Positions 7,388 to 14,371 are shown, counted from the first letter of the stretch. The stretch is 19,908 nucleotides of DNA from Flavobacteriaceae bacterium UBA3478 (GCA_002381155.1 DFQX01000076.1:6440-26347); one strand, 5' to 3'. Program-made: numbers and translations. Notes: generated by a model from the sequence alone, not told the origin.

Positions 7388-7720
7388 ATGGAAACCAAAT
7401 CAGAACATCAAATGTACTGCCATGAGTGTGATAAGCTCGTAAGTAAGAATGCAGTGATTTGTCCTAATTGTGGAGTTGGATTTGGGAATTCTACCAAATC
7501 AGGATTTTCTTTAGATTCTCGATTCTTAGCTACTTTATTACTGTGTTGGTTTTTGGGAGTATTCGGTATTCACCGCTTTTATACCGGACACACCACGATC
7601 GGAATTCTTCAGCTCATCACTCTAGGGGGCTGTGGTATATGGACTATCATCGATTTTATTCTTATTGTAACCGGAAACTTCAAGGATGCTCAAGGTCTTC
7701 CAATACGTTCAGCCGTTTAG
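7388..7720 (+). CDS. Zinc-ribbon and TM2-domain membrane protein
   Basis: A 110-residue protein. Residues 11-28 are a zinc ribbon with two CxxC knuckles (Cys11, Cys14, Cys25, Cys28). Residues ~47-100 form a TM2 domain: two membrane helices around GVFGIHRFYTGHTTIGILQL and GGCGIWTIIDFILI. TM2 proteins are small membrane proteins of mostly unknown role; the ribbon would lie in the cytoplasm. It starts 16 bases after the fusion gene and overlaps the following DUF2752 gene by 35 bases. TM2-DUF2752 neighbours are common in Bacteroidota as far as I recall. Confidence 0.88.
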   Translation: METKSEHQMYCHECDKLVSKNAVICPNCGVGFGNSTKSGFSLDSRFLATLLLCWFLGVFGIHRFYTGHTTIGILQLITLGGCGIWTIIDFILIVTGNFKDAQGLPIRSAV

Positions 7721-7994
7721 GTTATCGTTAGAAATTGCCTTGCTCGGCCTTCTATCGAGTTATCAAATTCTTTCCTTACATCTAGCTGATCGTTTAGGTA
7801 CTTCTATTGCCATTCCCTGCCTTTTTACCTTACTAACGGGTCATCATTGTTGGGGTTGCGGATTATCTAGAGCTTTGTGGTCACTCGTTCAAGGAGACTT
7901 TTTAGATGCCTATCACTATAATTCTGCCATTTATCTTGTCTTAGGATTTTTTGTTTTTAGAGGAGTTAGGTGCTATCTATCTGGTAATCAATAG
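7686..7994 (+). CDS. DUF2752-family small membrane protein
   Basis: A 102-residue protein with hydrophobic segments at ~14-30 and ~80-95 and the DUF2752 signature CLFTLLTGHHCWGCGLSRALW followed by GDFLDAYHYNSA. In most family members the core reads CPGCGxTR; here it is CWGCGLSR, so the paired cysteines are kept. Function unknown. The ATG at 7686 lies 35 bases inside the TM2 gene; the next possible start in frame is a TTG near 7740, which would remove most of the first helix, so the overlapping start is preferred. It is the last gene of the run; an inverted repeat, TAGGT/ACCTA (7992-8007), surrounds its stop codon. Confidence 0.8.
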   Translation: MLKVFQYVQPFRLSLEIALLGLLSSYQILSLHLADRLGTSIAIPCLFTLLTGHHCWGCGLSRALWSLVQGDFLDAYHYNSAIYLVLGFFVFRGVRCYLSGNQ

Positions 7995-8030
7995 GTAAGT
8001 TGACCTAAAAAAAATTCTCTTTTTTTCTTG

Positions 8031-8055
8031 AAAAAGTTAAATCCCATAACTTTTT
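8031..8055. terminator. AT-rich inverted repeat, possible bidirectional terminator or operator
   Basis: AAAAAGTTA (8031-8039) and TAACTTTTT (8047-8055) are perfect complements around a 7-base loop. The repeat lies 37 bases after the DUF2752 stop and just before the -7-like box at 8059-8066. It could end the upstream transcript or be a protein-binding palindrome overlapping the promoter of the polyamine operon. The stem is almost all A-T, so hairpin strength is modest. Confidence 0.4.
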
Positions 8056-8058
8056 AGT

Positions 8059-8066
8059 TAGTTTTG
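8059..8066 (+). promoter_or_regulatory. -7 box of the polyamine operon leader
   Basis: TAGTTTTG at 8059-8066 fits the Bacteroidota -7 consensus TAnnTTTG. The nearest upstream TTG (8028-8030) is 28 bases away, longer than usual, so the -33 element is doubtful. Transcription would start near 8072 and leave a leader of about 265 bases before the decarboxylase ATG. Confidence 0.45.
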
Positions 8067-8071
8067 CTCAA

Positions 8072-8338
8072 AATTACAACCCTAGAGGTTGTAGCCTAGC
8101 GTTTTGAAATTAAATGTTCTGCTCGGGTCCAAGAGTGTTTTGAAGTTCGCTCAGAAGGCCGCATCAGGAATGGTGCTCCGAGCCATAGGCCAAACTTCAA
8201 GAGTACAATCTTTTCTTCGCTCGCATAGGGTATGTCTAACCTATGCCGAGATTCATTCATTACAGATCTGAATAGTGTTGATGTGCGATTCAATTATCGC
8301 AAGAGTTCGCCTTTTATCTACACTAATATTTATCTAAA
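8072..8338 (+). ncRNA. Structured leader or independent small RNA upstream of the polyamine operon
   Basis: This gene-free stretch is rich in complementary segments. Visible hairpins: ACAACC/GGTTGT (8076-8092); a long arm TTGAAGTT/AACTTCAA (8140-8147/8193-8200), continued by GGCC/GGCC (8157-8160/8188-8191) and ATGG/CCAT (8170-8173/8183-8186); a strong 10-bp stem CTC-GCATAGG with CCTATGC-C-GAG (8220-8250); and TGCGAT/ATCGCA (8284-8301). The 9-base loop 8174-8182 ends in CCGAG, complementary to CTCGG at 8122-8126, so a pseudoknot is possible. A second CCGAG at 8246-8250 could compete for the same CTCGG. I match it to no known riboswitch by eye. It may be a polyamine-responsive leader or a separate RNA such as a 6S-type RNA (Rfam has a 6S-Flavo family). 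Exact ends are uncertain. Confidence 0.45.
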
Positions 8339-9730
8339 ATGAAAACCAAATACATTGATCTTATCGATCAAACCTATTATTTCCCGCAAGAAGAGTTTGC
8401 GCTTAGAGACGACCATCTGTTATTCCATGGTATTGAACTTATGGACCTAGTTAAGGAGTATGGCTCGCCATTGAAATTCATGTATCTGCCTAAAATCACT
8501 GAAAACATTACCCGTGCTAAAGGTTGGTTTGCAGATGCGATCCATAAATACGATTACAAAGGCAATTATCATTATTGCTACTGTACGAAGAGTTCACATT
8601 TCAGACATGTAATAGAACGTGCTCTTGACGCTGGGGTATTTTTAGAAACTTCTTCGGGTTATGATTTATCTATCGTTGAAACGCTTTTAGGCGAGGGTAA
8701 GATTAAGCCAGAAGACACTGTAGTTTGTAATGGATTTAAGCAAGAGAATTACATTGCCAAGATTGCTGATTTGTTAGATCGAGACGCTGTGAAGGTGTTT
8801 CCTGTGCTTGATAACTTTGTTGAAATTGATCAGATCAAGGAAAAGACAAAGAAGCCTTTTTCTGTAGGAATTCGAATTGCCTCTGAAGAGGAGCCAAAAT
8901 TTGAATTTTATACATCAAGGTTAGGTATCGGATACAAGAACATCGTTCCTTTTTACAAACAGTACATTAGAGATGACGAGCAGGTTTCATTGAAGATGCT
9001 CCATTTCTTCATCAATACGGGTATTCGTGATACGGCTTATTATTGGAACGAACTTCAGAAGTGCCTCAGAGTATACGTTGCTTTGAAAAAGATTTGTCCG
9101 AGTCTCGATTCACTCAATATCGGCGGAGGGTTTCCTGTTAAAAATTCGTTGGCCTTCAGTTATGACTATGCTTACATGGTTGATGAGATCGTCAATCAAA
9201 TACGTATTGCGTGCGAGGAGGCCGAGGTTCCGGTCCCTGATATTTACACAGAGTTTGGAAGCTACACGGTTGGCGAAAGTGGAGGTACTATTTATAAAGT
9301 ATTGTATCAAAAGCAGCAGAATGACCGTGAGAAATGGAATATGATTGATTCCTCGTTCATCACAACCATGCCAGATTCATGGGCCATTAACAAACGATTT
9401 ATAATGCTGGCTCTTAACCGATGGTCAGACACTTATGAAAGAGTTCTCTTGGGAGGAGTGACCTGCGACAGTGATGACTATTATAATTCAGAACAGCACG
9501 TTAATGCGATTTATTTGCCTCGTTTTAGCAAGACTTATCCACTGTATATCGGATTCTTTAACACAGGGGCATACCAAGAAACCATTGGTGGGTTTGGAGG
9601 ATTACAACACTGTTTGATCCCTCAGCCTAAATACGTTCTTATCGATCGCGATGAGAATGGAGAGATTACTACTAAACTTTTTAAAGGGCAGCAGACTGCC
9701 GACGAATTCTTAAATCAATTAGGTTATTAA
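8339..9730 (+). CDS. speA: Arginine decarboxylase-like enzyme (PLP, alanine racemase fold)
   Basis: A 463-residue fold-III PLP decarboxylase. The PLP-binding lysine is Lys84 in YCYCTKSSHF (equivalent to the usual YAVKAN). A glycine-rich phosphate-binding segment (LNIGGGFPV), an EFGSYTVGESG segment and the C-terminal CDSDDYY at residues 376-382, equivalent to the CDGxD motif whose cysteine and aspartate complete the active site across the dimer, are all present. It is much shorter than E. coli SpeA (~650) but of the size usual in Bacteroidota. The agmatinase start one base downstream argues that the product is agmatine, which is why arginine is preferred over diaminopimelate or carboxynorspermidine as substrate; motifs alone do not settle this. 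First gene of a four-gene operon behind the structured leader. Confidence 0.82.
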   Translation: MKTKYIDLIDQTYYFPQEEFALRDDHLLFHGIELMDLVKEYGSPLKFMYLPKITENITRAKGWFADAIHKYDYKGNYHYCYCTKSSHFRHVIERALDAGVFLETSSGYDLSIVETLLGEGKIKPEDTVVCNGFKQENYIAKIADLLDRDAVKVFPVLDNFVEIDQIKEKTKKPFSVGIRIASEEEPKFEFYTSRLGIGYKNIVPFYKQYIRDDEQVSLKMLHFFINTGIRDTAYYWNELQKCLRVYVALKKICPSLDSLNIGGGFPVKNSLAFSYDYAYMVDEIVNQIRIACEEAEVPVPDIYTEFGSYTVGESGGTIYKVLYQKQQNDREKWNMIDSSFITTMPDSWAINKRFIMLALNRWSDTYERVLLGGVTCDSDDYYNSEQHVNAIYLPRFSKTYPLYIGFFNTGAYQETIGGFGGLQHCLIPQPKYVLIDRDENGEITTKLFKGQQTADEFLNQLGY

Positions 9731-9731
9731 A

Positions 9732-10586
9732 ATGAAAACATTCGCTGGAATACCCGCCGAATACGCTGGCGCAGATCGCGCTAAAGTAACCCTTATACCT
9801 GTCGCTTATGACGGCACGAGTACTTGGGGTAAAGGAGCTGATAAGGGCCCTGCAGCCTTTTTAGAGGCTGCCGAAAATATGGAACTCTATGATATAGAGA
9901 CCGAAACAGAAGTCTATAAGCAAGGTGTTTACTTGCACGAGACTTTAGAAGGTTTTGCTACACCTGAGGCCATGGTCGAGAAGGTTTATGCCAAGGTAAA
10001 GGATCAGTACGGAAGAGGGAAGTTAGTCTCTCTAGTGGGTGGTGAACATTCAATTTCGATTGGCGCAATTAGAGCTACAGCTCATTATTTCAGAGACATA
10101 ACTGTGGTTCAGTTAGATGCACATGCTGATTTAAGAGACGAGTATGAAGGGACTCCTTATAATCATGCTTGCGCCCTTTACGAAGCACAGCAGACGACTA
10201 ACTTAATTCAAGTAGGTATTCGTTCTATGGACAAGCTTGAGGCTCAGCGTGTTGATCCAGAACGCATGTTCTATGCTCATGAACTAGAGAGCGACGAGTA
10301 TTGGATGGACAAAGCCATCGACCTCATGGGTGAAAAGGTATATATCACCATTGATTTAGATGCTTTTGATCCTTCTCTAGTACCTGCCACAGGTACTCCA
10401 GAACCAGGTGGTTTGTTGTGGTACGAGACGCTTCACTTTTTACAGCGAATTATAACTGAGAAAACCATGGTTGGCTTTGATATTGTTGAGTTGTGTCCGA
10501 ATGGTGATTCAGGCTCACAAGCATCTAGCTTTTTAGCAGCTAAGCTGTATTACAAAATACTTTCTTATCACTTTAATCAAGAATAA
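9732..10586 (+). CDS. speB: Agmatinase (ureohydrolase family)
   Basis: A 284-residue manganese ureohydrolase that splits agmatine into putrescine and urea. The dinuclear metal site is complete: His106 in GGEHS, Asp129/His131/Asp133 in DAHAD, and Asp208/Asp210 in IDLDAFDP. TGTPEPGGL follows as in agmatinases and arginases. The preceding decarboxylase makes its expected substrate, so agmatinase is favoured over arginase or guanidinobutyrase. It starts one base after the decarboxylase stop, and its TAA stop overlaps the next ATG (TAATG), a sign of coupled translation. Confidence 0.9.
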   Translation: MKTFAGIPAEYAGADRAKVTLIPVAYDGTSTWGKGADKGPAAFLEAAENMELYDIETETEVYKQGVYLHETLEGFATPEAMVEKVYAKVKDQYGRGKLVSLVGGEHSISIGAIRATAHYFRDITVVQLDAHADLRDEYEGTPYNHACALYEAQQTTNLIQVGIRSMDKLEAQRVDPERMFYAHELESDEYWMDKAIDLMGEKVYITIDLDAFDPSLVPATGTPEPGGLLWYETLHFLQRIITEKTMVGFDIVELCPNGDSGSQASSFLAAKLYYKILSYHFNQE

Positions 10587-11542
10587 TGCACATTTCAAAA
10601 TTTTTAGAATCTCATTATTTACACTTTAATGCTGCTGCCCTTGTGGATGCGGCAAAGGGGTACAAGCAACAGCTTGCACAGGGGAATAAGATGTTAGTTT
10701 CTCTGGCAGGTGCTATGAGTACCGCCGAATTAGGGAAGAGTTTATCTCCCATGATTAATGAAGATAAGATTCACATTATCTCTTGTACCGGTGCGAATCT
10801 TGAGGAGGACGTGATGAATCTCGTCGCTCACAATCACTACAAGCGTATTCCTCACTACAGAGACCTTACACCTACAGAAGAACGAATGCTTTTAGATCAA
10901 GGGTTAAACCGCGTTACCGATACTTGTATTCCTGAAGAGGAGGCTTTTCGAGTGCTTCAAAAGCACATGTTTGAGCTTTGGAAGGCTGCTGAGGAAAAAG
11001 GAGAACGTTATTTTCCGCATGAGTTCTTATATCAATTACTGAACTCGGGTGTGCTTGAGGAGGCTTACCAAATTGATCCCAAAGATTCATGGATGATTCA
11101 GGCTGCTAAGAAAAACCTTCCGATGGTTGTTCCAGGATGGGAAGACTCAACCATGGGAAATATCTTCGCTAGCTATGTGATCAAAGGAGAATTAAAAGCT
11201 TCTACCGTGAAGTCTGGAATCGAGTACATGACCTATTTAGCAGATTGGTACAAAAATCAATCTCAAGTAGGTTTCTTCCAGATCGGAGGAGGTATTGCCG
11301 GAGACTTCCCAATTTGCGTGGTACCGATGTTGTATCAAGATCTTGAGTTAGAACAGACTCCTTTCTGGAGTTATTTCTGCCAGATTAGTGACTCAACGAC
11401 TAGTTATGGGTCGTATTCAGGGGCGGTTCCTAACGAGAAAATTACTTGGGGTAAACTCGATATTGATACTCCTAAGTTTATTATTGAATCAGATGCGACT
11501 ATTGTTGCACCTTTAGTTTTTGCTTATATCCTAGGTTACTGA
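10586..11542 (+). CDS. Deoxyhypusine-synthase-like enzyme
   Basis: A 318-residue member of the deoxyhypusine synthase family (NAD-dependent aminobutyl transfer). SLAGAMSTAELGKSLSPM near the N-terminus, ISCTGANLEEDV for NAD binding, a GGG-containing segment (FFQIGGGIAGDFPI) and a C-terminal SGAVPNEKITWGKL are visible. Lys290 in WGK matches the catalytic lysine of human DHS (Lys329 in SWGK) that carries the aminobutyl group. Bacteria lack eIF5A, so the acceptor cannot be the usual one; related bacterial enzymes make homospermidine from putrescine, which agmatinase next door would supply. That is inference. It overlaps the genes on both sides by a base or two. Confidence 0.88.
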   Translation: MHISKFLESHYLHFNAAALVDAAKGYKQQLAQGNKMLVSLAGAMSTAELGKSLSPMINEDKIHIISCTGANLEEDVMNLVAHNHYKRIPHYRDLTPTEERMLLDQGLNRVTDTCIPEEEAFRVLQKHMFELWKAAEEKGERYFPHEFLYQLLNSGVLEEAYQIDPKDSWMIQAAKKNLPMVVPGWEDSTMGNIFASYVIKGELKASTVKSGIEYMTYLADWYKNQSQVGFFQIGGGIAGDFPICVVPMLYQDLELEQTPFWSYFCQISDSTTSYGSYSGAVPNEKITWGKLDIDTPKFIIESDATIVAPLVFAYILGY

Positions 11543-11793
11543 TGCAACGGCTAATTGTCGAATTCAAGAAGTTGACTCCTGAGAATCGCAAGGCGTTCTC
11601 TGAGTTATATGCTGATGGTTATGGAGATAACGAAGTAGTTTCGTTTACCTCATCAAGCGGCACTAAGATTCAATGCTTACCTCTTCGAGTGGGAGATATT
11701 TCGTATCTGGTAAAAATCGGTTCGGTAAGTCGTGATTTCTGGGAAAATGATCAGTCTTTAGAAGGCGTCGTCGAAATCGGAGATGACGATTAA
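11542..11793 (+). CDS. Small acidic-tailed protein of the polyamine operon, function unknown
   Basis: An 83-residue soluble protein with no signal or membrane segment. Its start overlaps the DHS-like stop (TGATG), so it is translated as part of the operon, and a terminator follows 15 bases after its stop. The N-terminus MQRLIVEFKKLTPENRKAF resembles small conserved proteins I recall from Flavobacteriia, and it ends in an acidic EIGDDD tail. It has both strands and a helix-like start, but no catalytic motif I can name. It may bind polyamines or regulate the operon; there is no direct evidence. Confidence 0.7.
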   Translation: MQRLIVEFKKLTPENRKAFSELYADGYGDNEVVSFTSSSGTKIQCLPLRVGDISYLVKIGSVSRDFWENDQSLEGVVEIGDDD

Positions 11794-11808
11794 TCTAGAT
11801 TAAGAATT

Positions 11809-11837
11809 AGGGAGGCTTTTTAGTCTCCCTTTTTTTT
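11809..11837 (+). terminator. Rho-independent terminator of the polyamine operon
   Basis: AGGGAGGC (11809-11816) pairs with GTCTCCCT (11823-11830), including one G-U pair, around a 6-base loop, followed by eight T (11830-11837). This is a strong classical terminator and marks the end of the four-gene operon. Confidence 0.92.
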
Positions 11838-11861
11838 ATGGGGTATCTTTAAAACAAAAAC

Positions 11862-12572
11862 ATGATAAAGAAATTGATCTTAGCGGATTCTCGGGGCTAC
11901 GCTGACCATGGGTGGTTAAAATCCTCTCACAGCTTTAGCTTTGCTTCTTACTACAATCCTGATCAGATGAATTTTGGTGCGCTTCGCGTACTTAACGACG
12001 ATTGGGTTGCTCCTTCAATGGGATTTGGAACTCATGGGCACCGAGATATGGAAATCATCTCTATTCCTCTTAGTGGAGACCTAAAGCATCGCGACAATAT
12101 GGGGAATGAAACTGTTATCTGCTCAGGAGACATACAGGTCATGAGTGCTGGTTCTGGAGTAGAGCATAGCGAAATGAATGCGAGTGAGAGTGAACCTGTT
12201 GCATTTCTTCAGATATGGATTTTTCCTAAAGTAAAAAATGTAACTCCCCGATACGATCAGATTACTGTAAAAGTGGAAGATAGCACCAATAGGTGGCAAC
12301 AGATCTTGTCTCCAAATAGGGAAGATGAAGGGGTTTGGATACATCAAGATGCCTTCATGCATTTAAATCATTTAGATTCGCAAAGTAGCACAACTTACAC
12401 TTTAAAGAACGCTACTAATGGAGTTTACCTCTTTGTGATTGAAGGTGAGGTTAGCGTAGAAGGAGAACCATTAGGAAGAAGAGATGCTATTGGAATCACC
12501 GAAGCGGCTAAAATTACACTTAGTGCCCAGACAAATGCTAAACTTCTAGCTATTGAGGTGCCAATGGCCTAA
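11862..12572 (+). CDS. Pirin-family cupin protein (YhhW-like)
   Basis: A 236-residue bicupin protein. The N-terminal cupin has the pirin metal site: His58 and His60 in GTHGHRDMEI, and His102 and Glu104 in SGVEHSEMN, matching the ligands described for E. coli YhhW shifted by one residue. Some pirins cleave quercetin in vitro, but the cellular role is not established. The substrate here cannot be told. Length is typical for the YhhW group. The gene stands alone: a terminator lies before it, and TATCTTTA at ~11843-11850, one base off the -7 consensus, lies about a dozen bases before the ATG. Confidence 0.9.
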   Translation: MIKKLILADSRGYADHGWLKSSHSFSFASYYNPDQMNFGALRVLNDDWVAPSMGFGTHGHRDMEIISIPLSGDLKHRDNMGNETVICSGDIQVMSAGSGVEHSEMNASESEPVAFLQIWIFPKVKNVTPRYDQITVKVEDSTNRWQQILSPNREDEGVWIHQDAFMHLNHLDSQSSTTYTLKNATNGVYLFVIEGEVSVEGEPLGRRDAIGITEAAKITLSAQTNAKLLAIEVPMA

Positions 12573-12601
12573 AAAATCGATGAAGGTGTAATCTAATTAT
12601 C

Positions 12602-12609
12602 TAAATTTG
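12602..12609 (+). promoter_or_regulatory. -7 box directly before the pterin synthase, leaderless mRNA likely
   Basis: TAAATTTG at 12602-12609 fits TAnnTTTG exactly. Only five bases separate it from the ATG at 12615. Since transcription in Bacteroidota starts about 4-7 bases after this box, the mRNA would begin at or next to the start codon. No clear -33 TTG is seen at the expected distance. Confidence 0.55.
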
Positions 12610-12614
12610 CGCCC

Positions 12615-13022
12615 ATGATTGCCACTATTTGCAGAAGAGCGCATTTTAATGCAGCCCACCGTTTACACAACCCATCATGGAGCGATGAAAAAAATCGTGA
12701 GGTTTTTGGTAAGTGCAACAGCCCTTATTTTCATGGTCACAATTTTGAATTAGAAGTTCGAGTGAGAGGTGAGGTGGATCCAAACACCGGTTTCGTTATT
12801 GACCTGGGTGAATTGGGCGGTATTATTAAAGAACAAGTGGAGGATCGTTTTGATCACAAGAACCTGAATATAGATTGCCCAGAGTTCGAAAATTTGTTGC
12901 CTTCAACAGAGCATTTAGCTAAGGTTATCTACGATATCTTAAAACCGATTATTGGTGATCGCAAACTGCATATCACCTTATTTGAGACCGCTAAAAACGG
13001 TGCAGAGTACGGAGACTGGTAA
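12615..13022 (+). CDS. 6-pyruvoyltetrahydropterin synthase / QueD family protein
   Basis: A 135-residue T-fold enzyme. The zinc ligands are His15 (AAHRL) and His40 and His42 (HGHNF). Cys34 is the likely catalytic cysteine, FDHKNLN and PSTEHLA follow, and a C-terminal FETAKNGAEY supplies the pterin-anchoring glutamate. The spacing C-x5-HGH (CNSPYFHGH) is that of mammalian-type 6-pyruvoyltetrahydropterin synthase, while E. coli QueD has C-x3-HGH. It may therefore make tetrahydropterin cofactors rather than serve queuosine synthesis; automatic annotation often calls both QueD. No queuosine or folE gene is nearby to help. Its stop codon lies one base from that of convergent murF. Confidence 0.88.
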   Translation: MIATICRRAHFNAAHRLHNPSWSDEKNREVFGKCNSPYFHGHNFELEVRVRGEVDPNTGFVIDLGELGGIIKEQVEDRFDHKNLNIDCPEFENLLPSTEHLAKVIYDILKPIIGDRKLHITLFETAKNGAEYGDW

Positions 13023-13023
13023 A

Positions 13024-14295
13024 TTATAACCGATCCAATAACTTTTCTAAGGTCATTGATCTCGAAGCCTTTAAATAAATATTCTTATTTCTGAGCGATT
13101 CGGGAAAATGATCCAGTAAATCAGTAGTGGATTTAAATCCTTTGAACGGGTGATTGGTTTGTTCAAAATGCTTTCCAACTAAATAAACTTCATCAAAACC
13201 CAGCGCGATAATTAGATCTACGATGGCTCTGTGCTCTTTGTCGGCTTCTTCTCCGAGTTCAAACATGTCGCCGATTACAAGTGCTGTATTCTCCCAATTC
13301 AGGGACTTAAAGGTCTCAAGACTTACTTTTAAACTACTAGGGTTAGCGTTGTATGCATCTACAAACAACTGCTTGCCATTAATTGTTCGAATTTCTGACC
13401 GCATTTGTTTTGCCTGGTAGTTGTTTATGCTTTTCTGCACCGATGTAGAATCAACTTCAAAAAAACTAGCTATAGCTACAGCAGCAGCTATATTCAGAGC
13501 GTTGTATTTTCCGAAAAGAGAACTAGATAGCTCGAGATTCTCCCATTTAAGGGTGAGGGTAGGTGCTGTTTGAAGGAGTTCTAAATAGGTGTCAGCTTCT
13601 TCGACTAAACCATAGCTTGAATGATTGTCGTAAGTGGTTAATTTTTCTTTTTGAATCGAATCTTCTTCGTTGAAGAAAATGACCCCTCCTGCATGGATTA
13701 AATGTTGATAAAGTTCTGATTTTCCTTTGACCACTCCCTCAATACCTCCGAAACCTTCCAAATGTGCTTTTCCAAAATTGGTAATTAACCCAAGGTTAGG
13801 GTTGGCAATCCTACAGAGCTCAGCGATTTCACCTTGGTGGTTTGCTCCCATTTCGATAATAGCGATCTCATGGGTAGGTTGAAGTCTTAGCAAGGTAAGG
13901 GGCACTCCAATGTGATTATTTAGATTGCCTTGGGTACAAAGCGTTTCATATTCACTCGATAATACCGCATTAATGAGCTCCTTAGTGGTGGTTTTACCAT
14001 TGCTTCCTGTAAGACCAATCACGGGAATTTCGAAGCTGTCACGATGAAATCTCGCTAGATCTTGAAGCGTTTTTAGAGGATCACTTACCGGAATGATTTT
14101 ATCATTCTTGTCTTTACAACTTTTGCTAACGATAGCGTAGGAAGCTCCATTTTTTATCGCTTCTAAGGCAAAATCATCTCCGTTAAAGGAGGAGCCTTTA
14201 AGAGCAAAAAACAGTTGGTTTTTATCCAGACTTCGGGTATCGGTGCATACACCCGAGCTTTGCTGAAACAGCTGATATATATGATCAATCTTCAT
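13024..14295 (-). CDS. murF: UDP-N-acetylmuramoyl-tripeptide--D-alanyl-D-alanine ligase
   Basis: A 423-residue Mur ligase that adds D-Ala-D-Ala to UDP-MurNAc-tripeptide, the last cytoplasmic step of peptidoglycan precursor synthesis. The N-terminal UDP-binding domain contains CTDTRSL and FFALKG; the P-loop is GLTGSNGKTTTKE at residues 94-106 (Lys101). IEMGANHQGEI, the central-domain YNALNIAAAVAIASFF and DAYNANPSSL with GDMFELG in the C-terminal domain follow. Length is slightly below E. coli MurF (452) but usual for Bacteroidota. It is convergent with the pterin synthase and divergent from porV, with 76 bases between the starts. Confidence 0.95.
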   Translation of the reverse strand: MKIDHIYQLFQQSSGVCTDTRSLDKNQLFFALKGSSFNGDDFALEAIKNGASYAIVSKSCKDKNDKIIPVSDPLKTLQDLARFHRDSFEIPVIGLTGSNGKTTTKELINAVLSSEYETLCTQGNLNNHIGVPLTLLRLQPTHEIAIIEMGANHQGEIAELCRIANPNLGLITNFGKAHLEGFGGIEGVVKGKSELYQHLIHAGGVIFFNEEDSIQKEKLTTYDNHSSYGLVEEADTYLELLQTAPTLTLKWENLELSSSLFGKYNALNIAAAVAIASFFEVDSTSVQKSINNYQAKQMRSEIRTINGKQLFVDAYNANPSSLKVSLETFKSLNWENTALVIGDMFELGEEADKEHRAIVDLIIALGFDEVYLVGKHFEQTNHPFKGFKSTTDLLDHFPESLRNKNIYLKASRSMTLEKLLDRL

Positions 14296-14371
14296 ATCAA
14301 AACGGTTCGTGAAACGAAGATACTAATTCGTCTAATGTTTGTACTTTGTATACTAAATAGAAAATAGTACT

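Noticed and set aside
8096..8293. A 65-codon minus-strand open frame in the gene-poor stretch before the decarboxylase
   Set aside because: It coincides with the palindromic RNA-like region, which reads similarly on both strands, and shows no signal, domain or promoter of its own.
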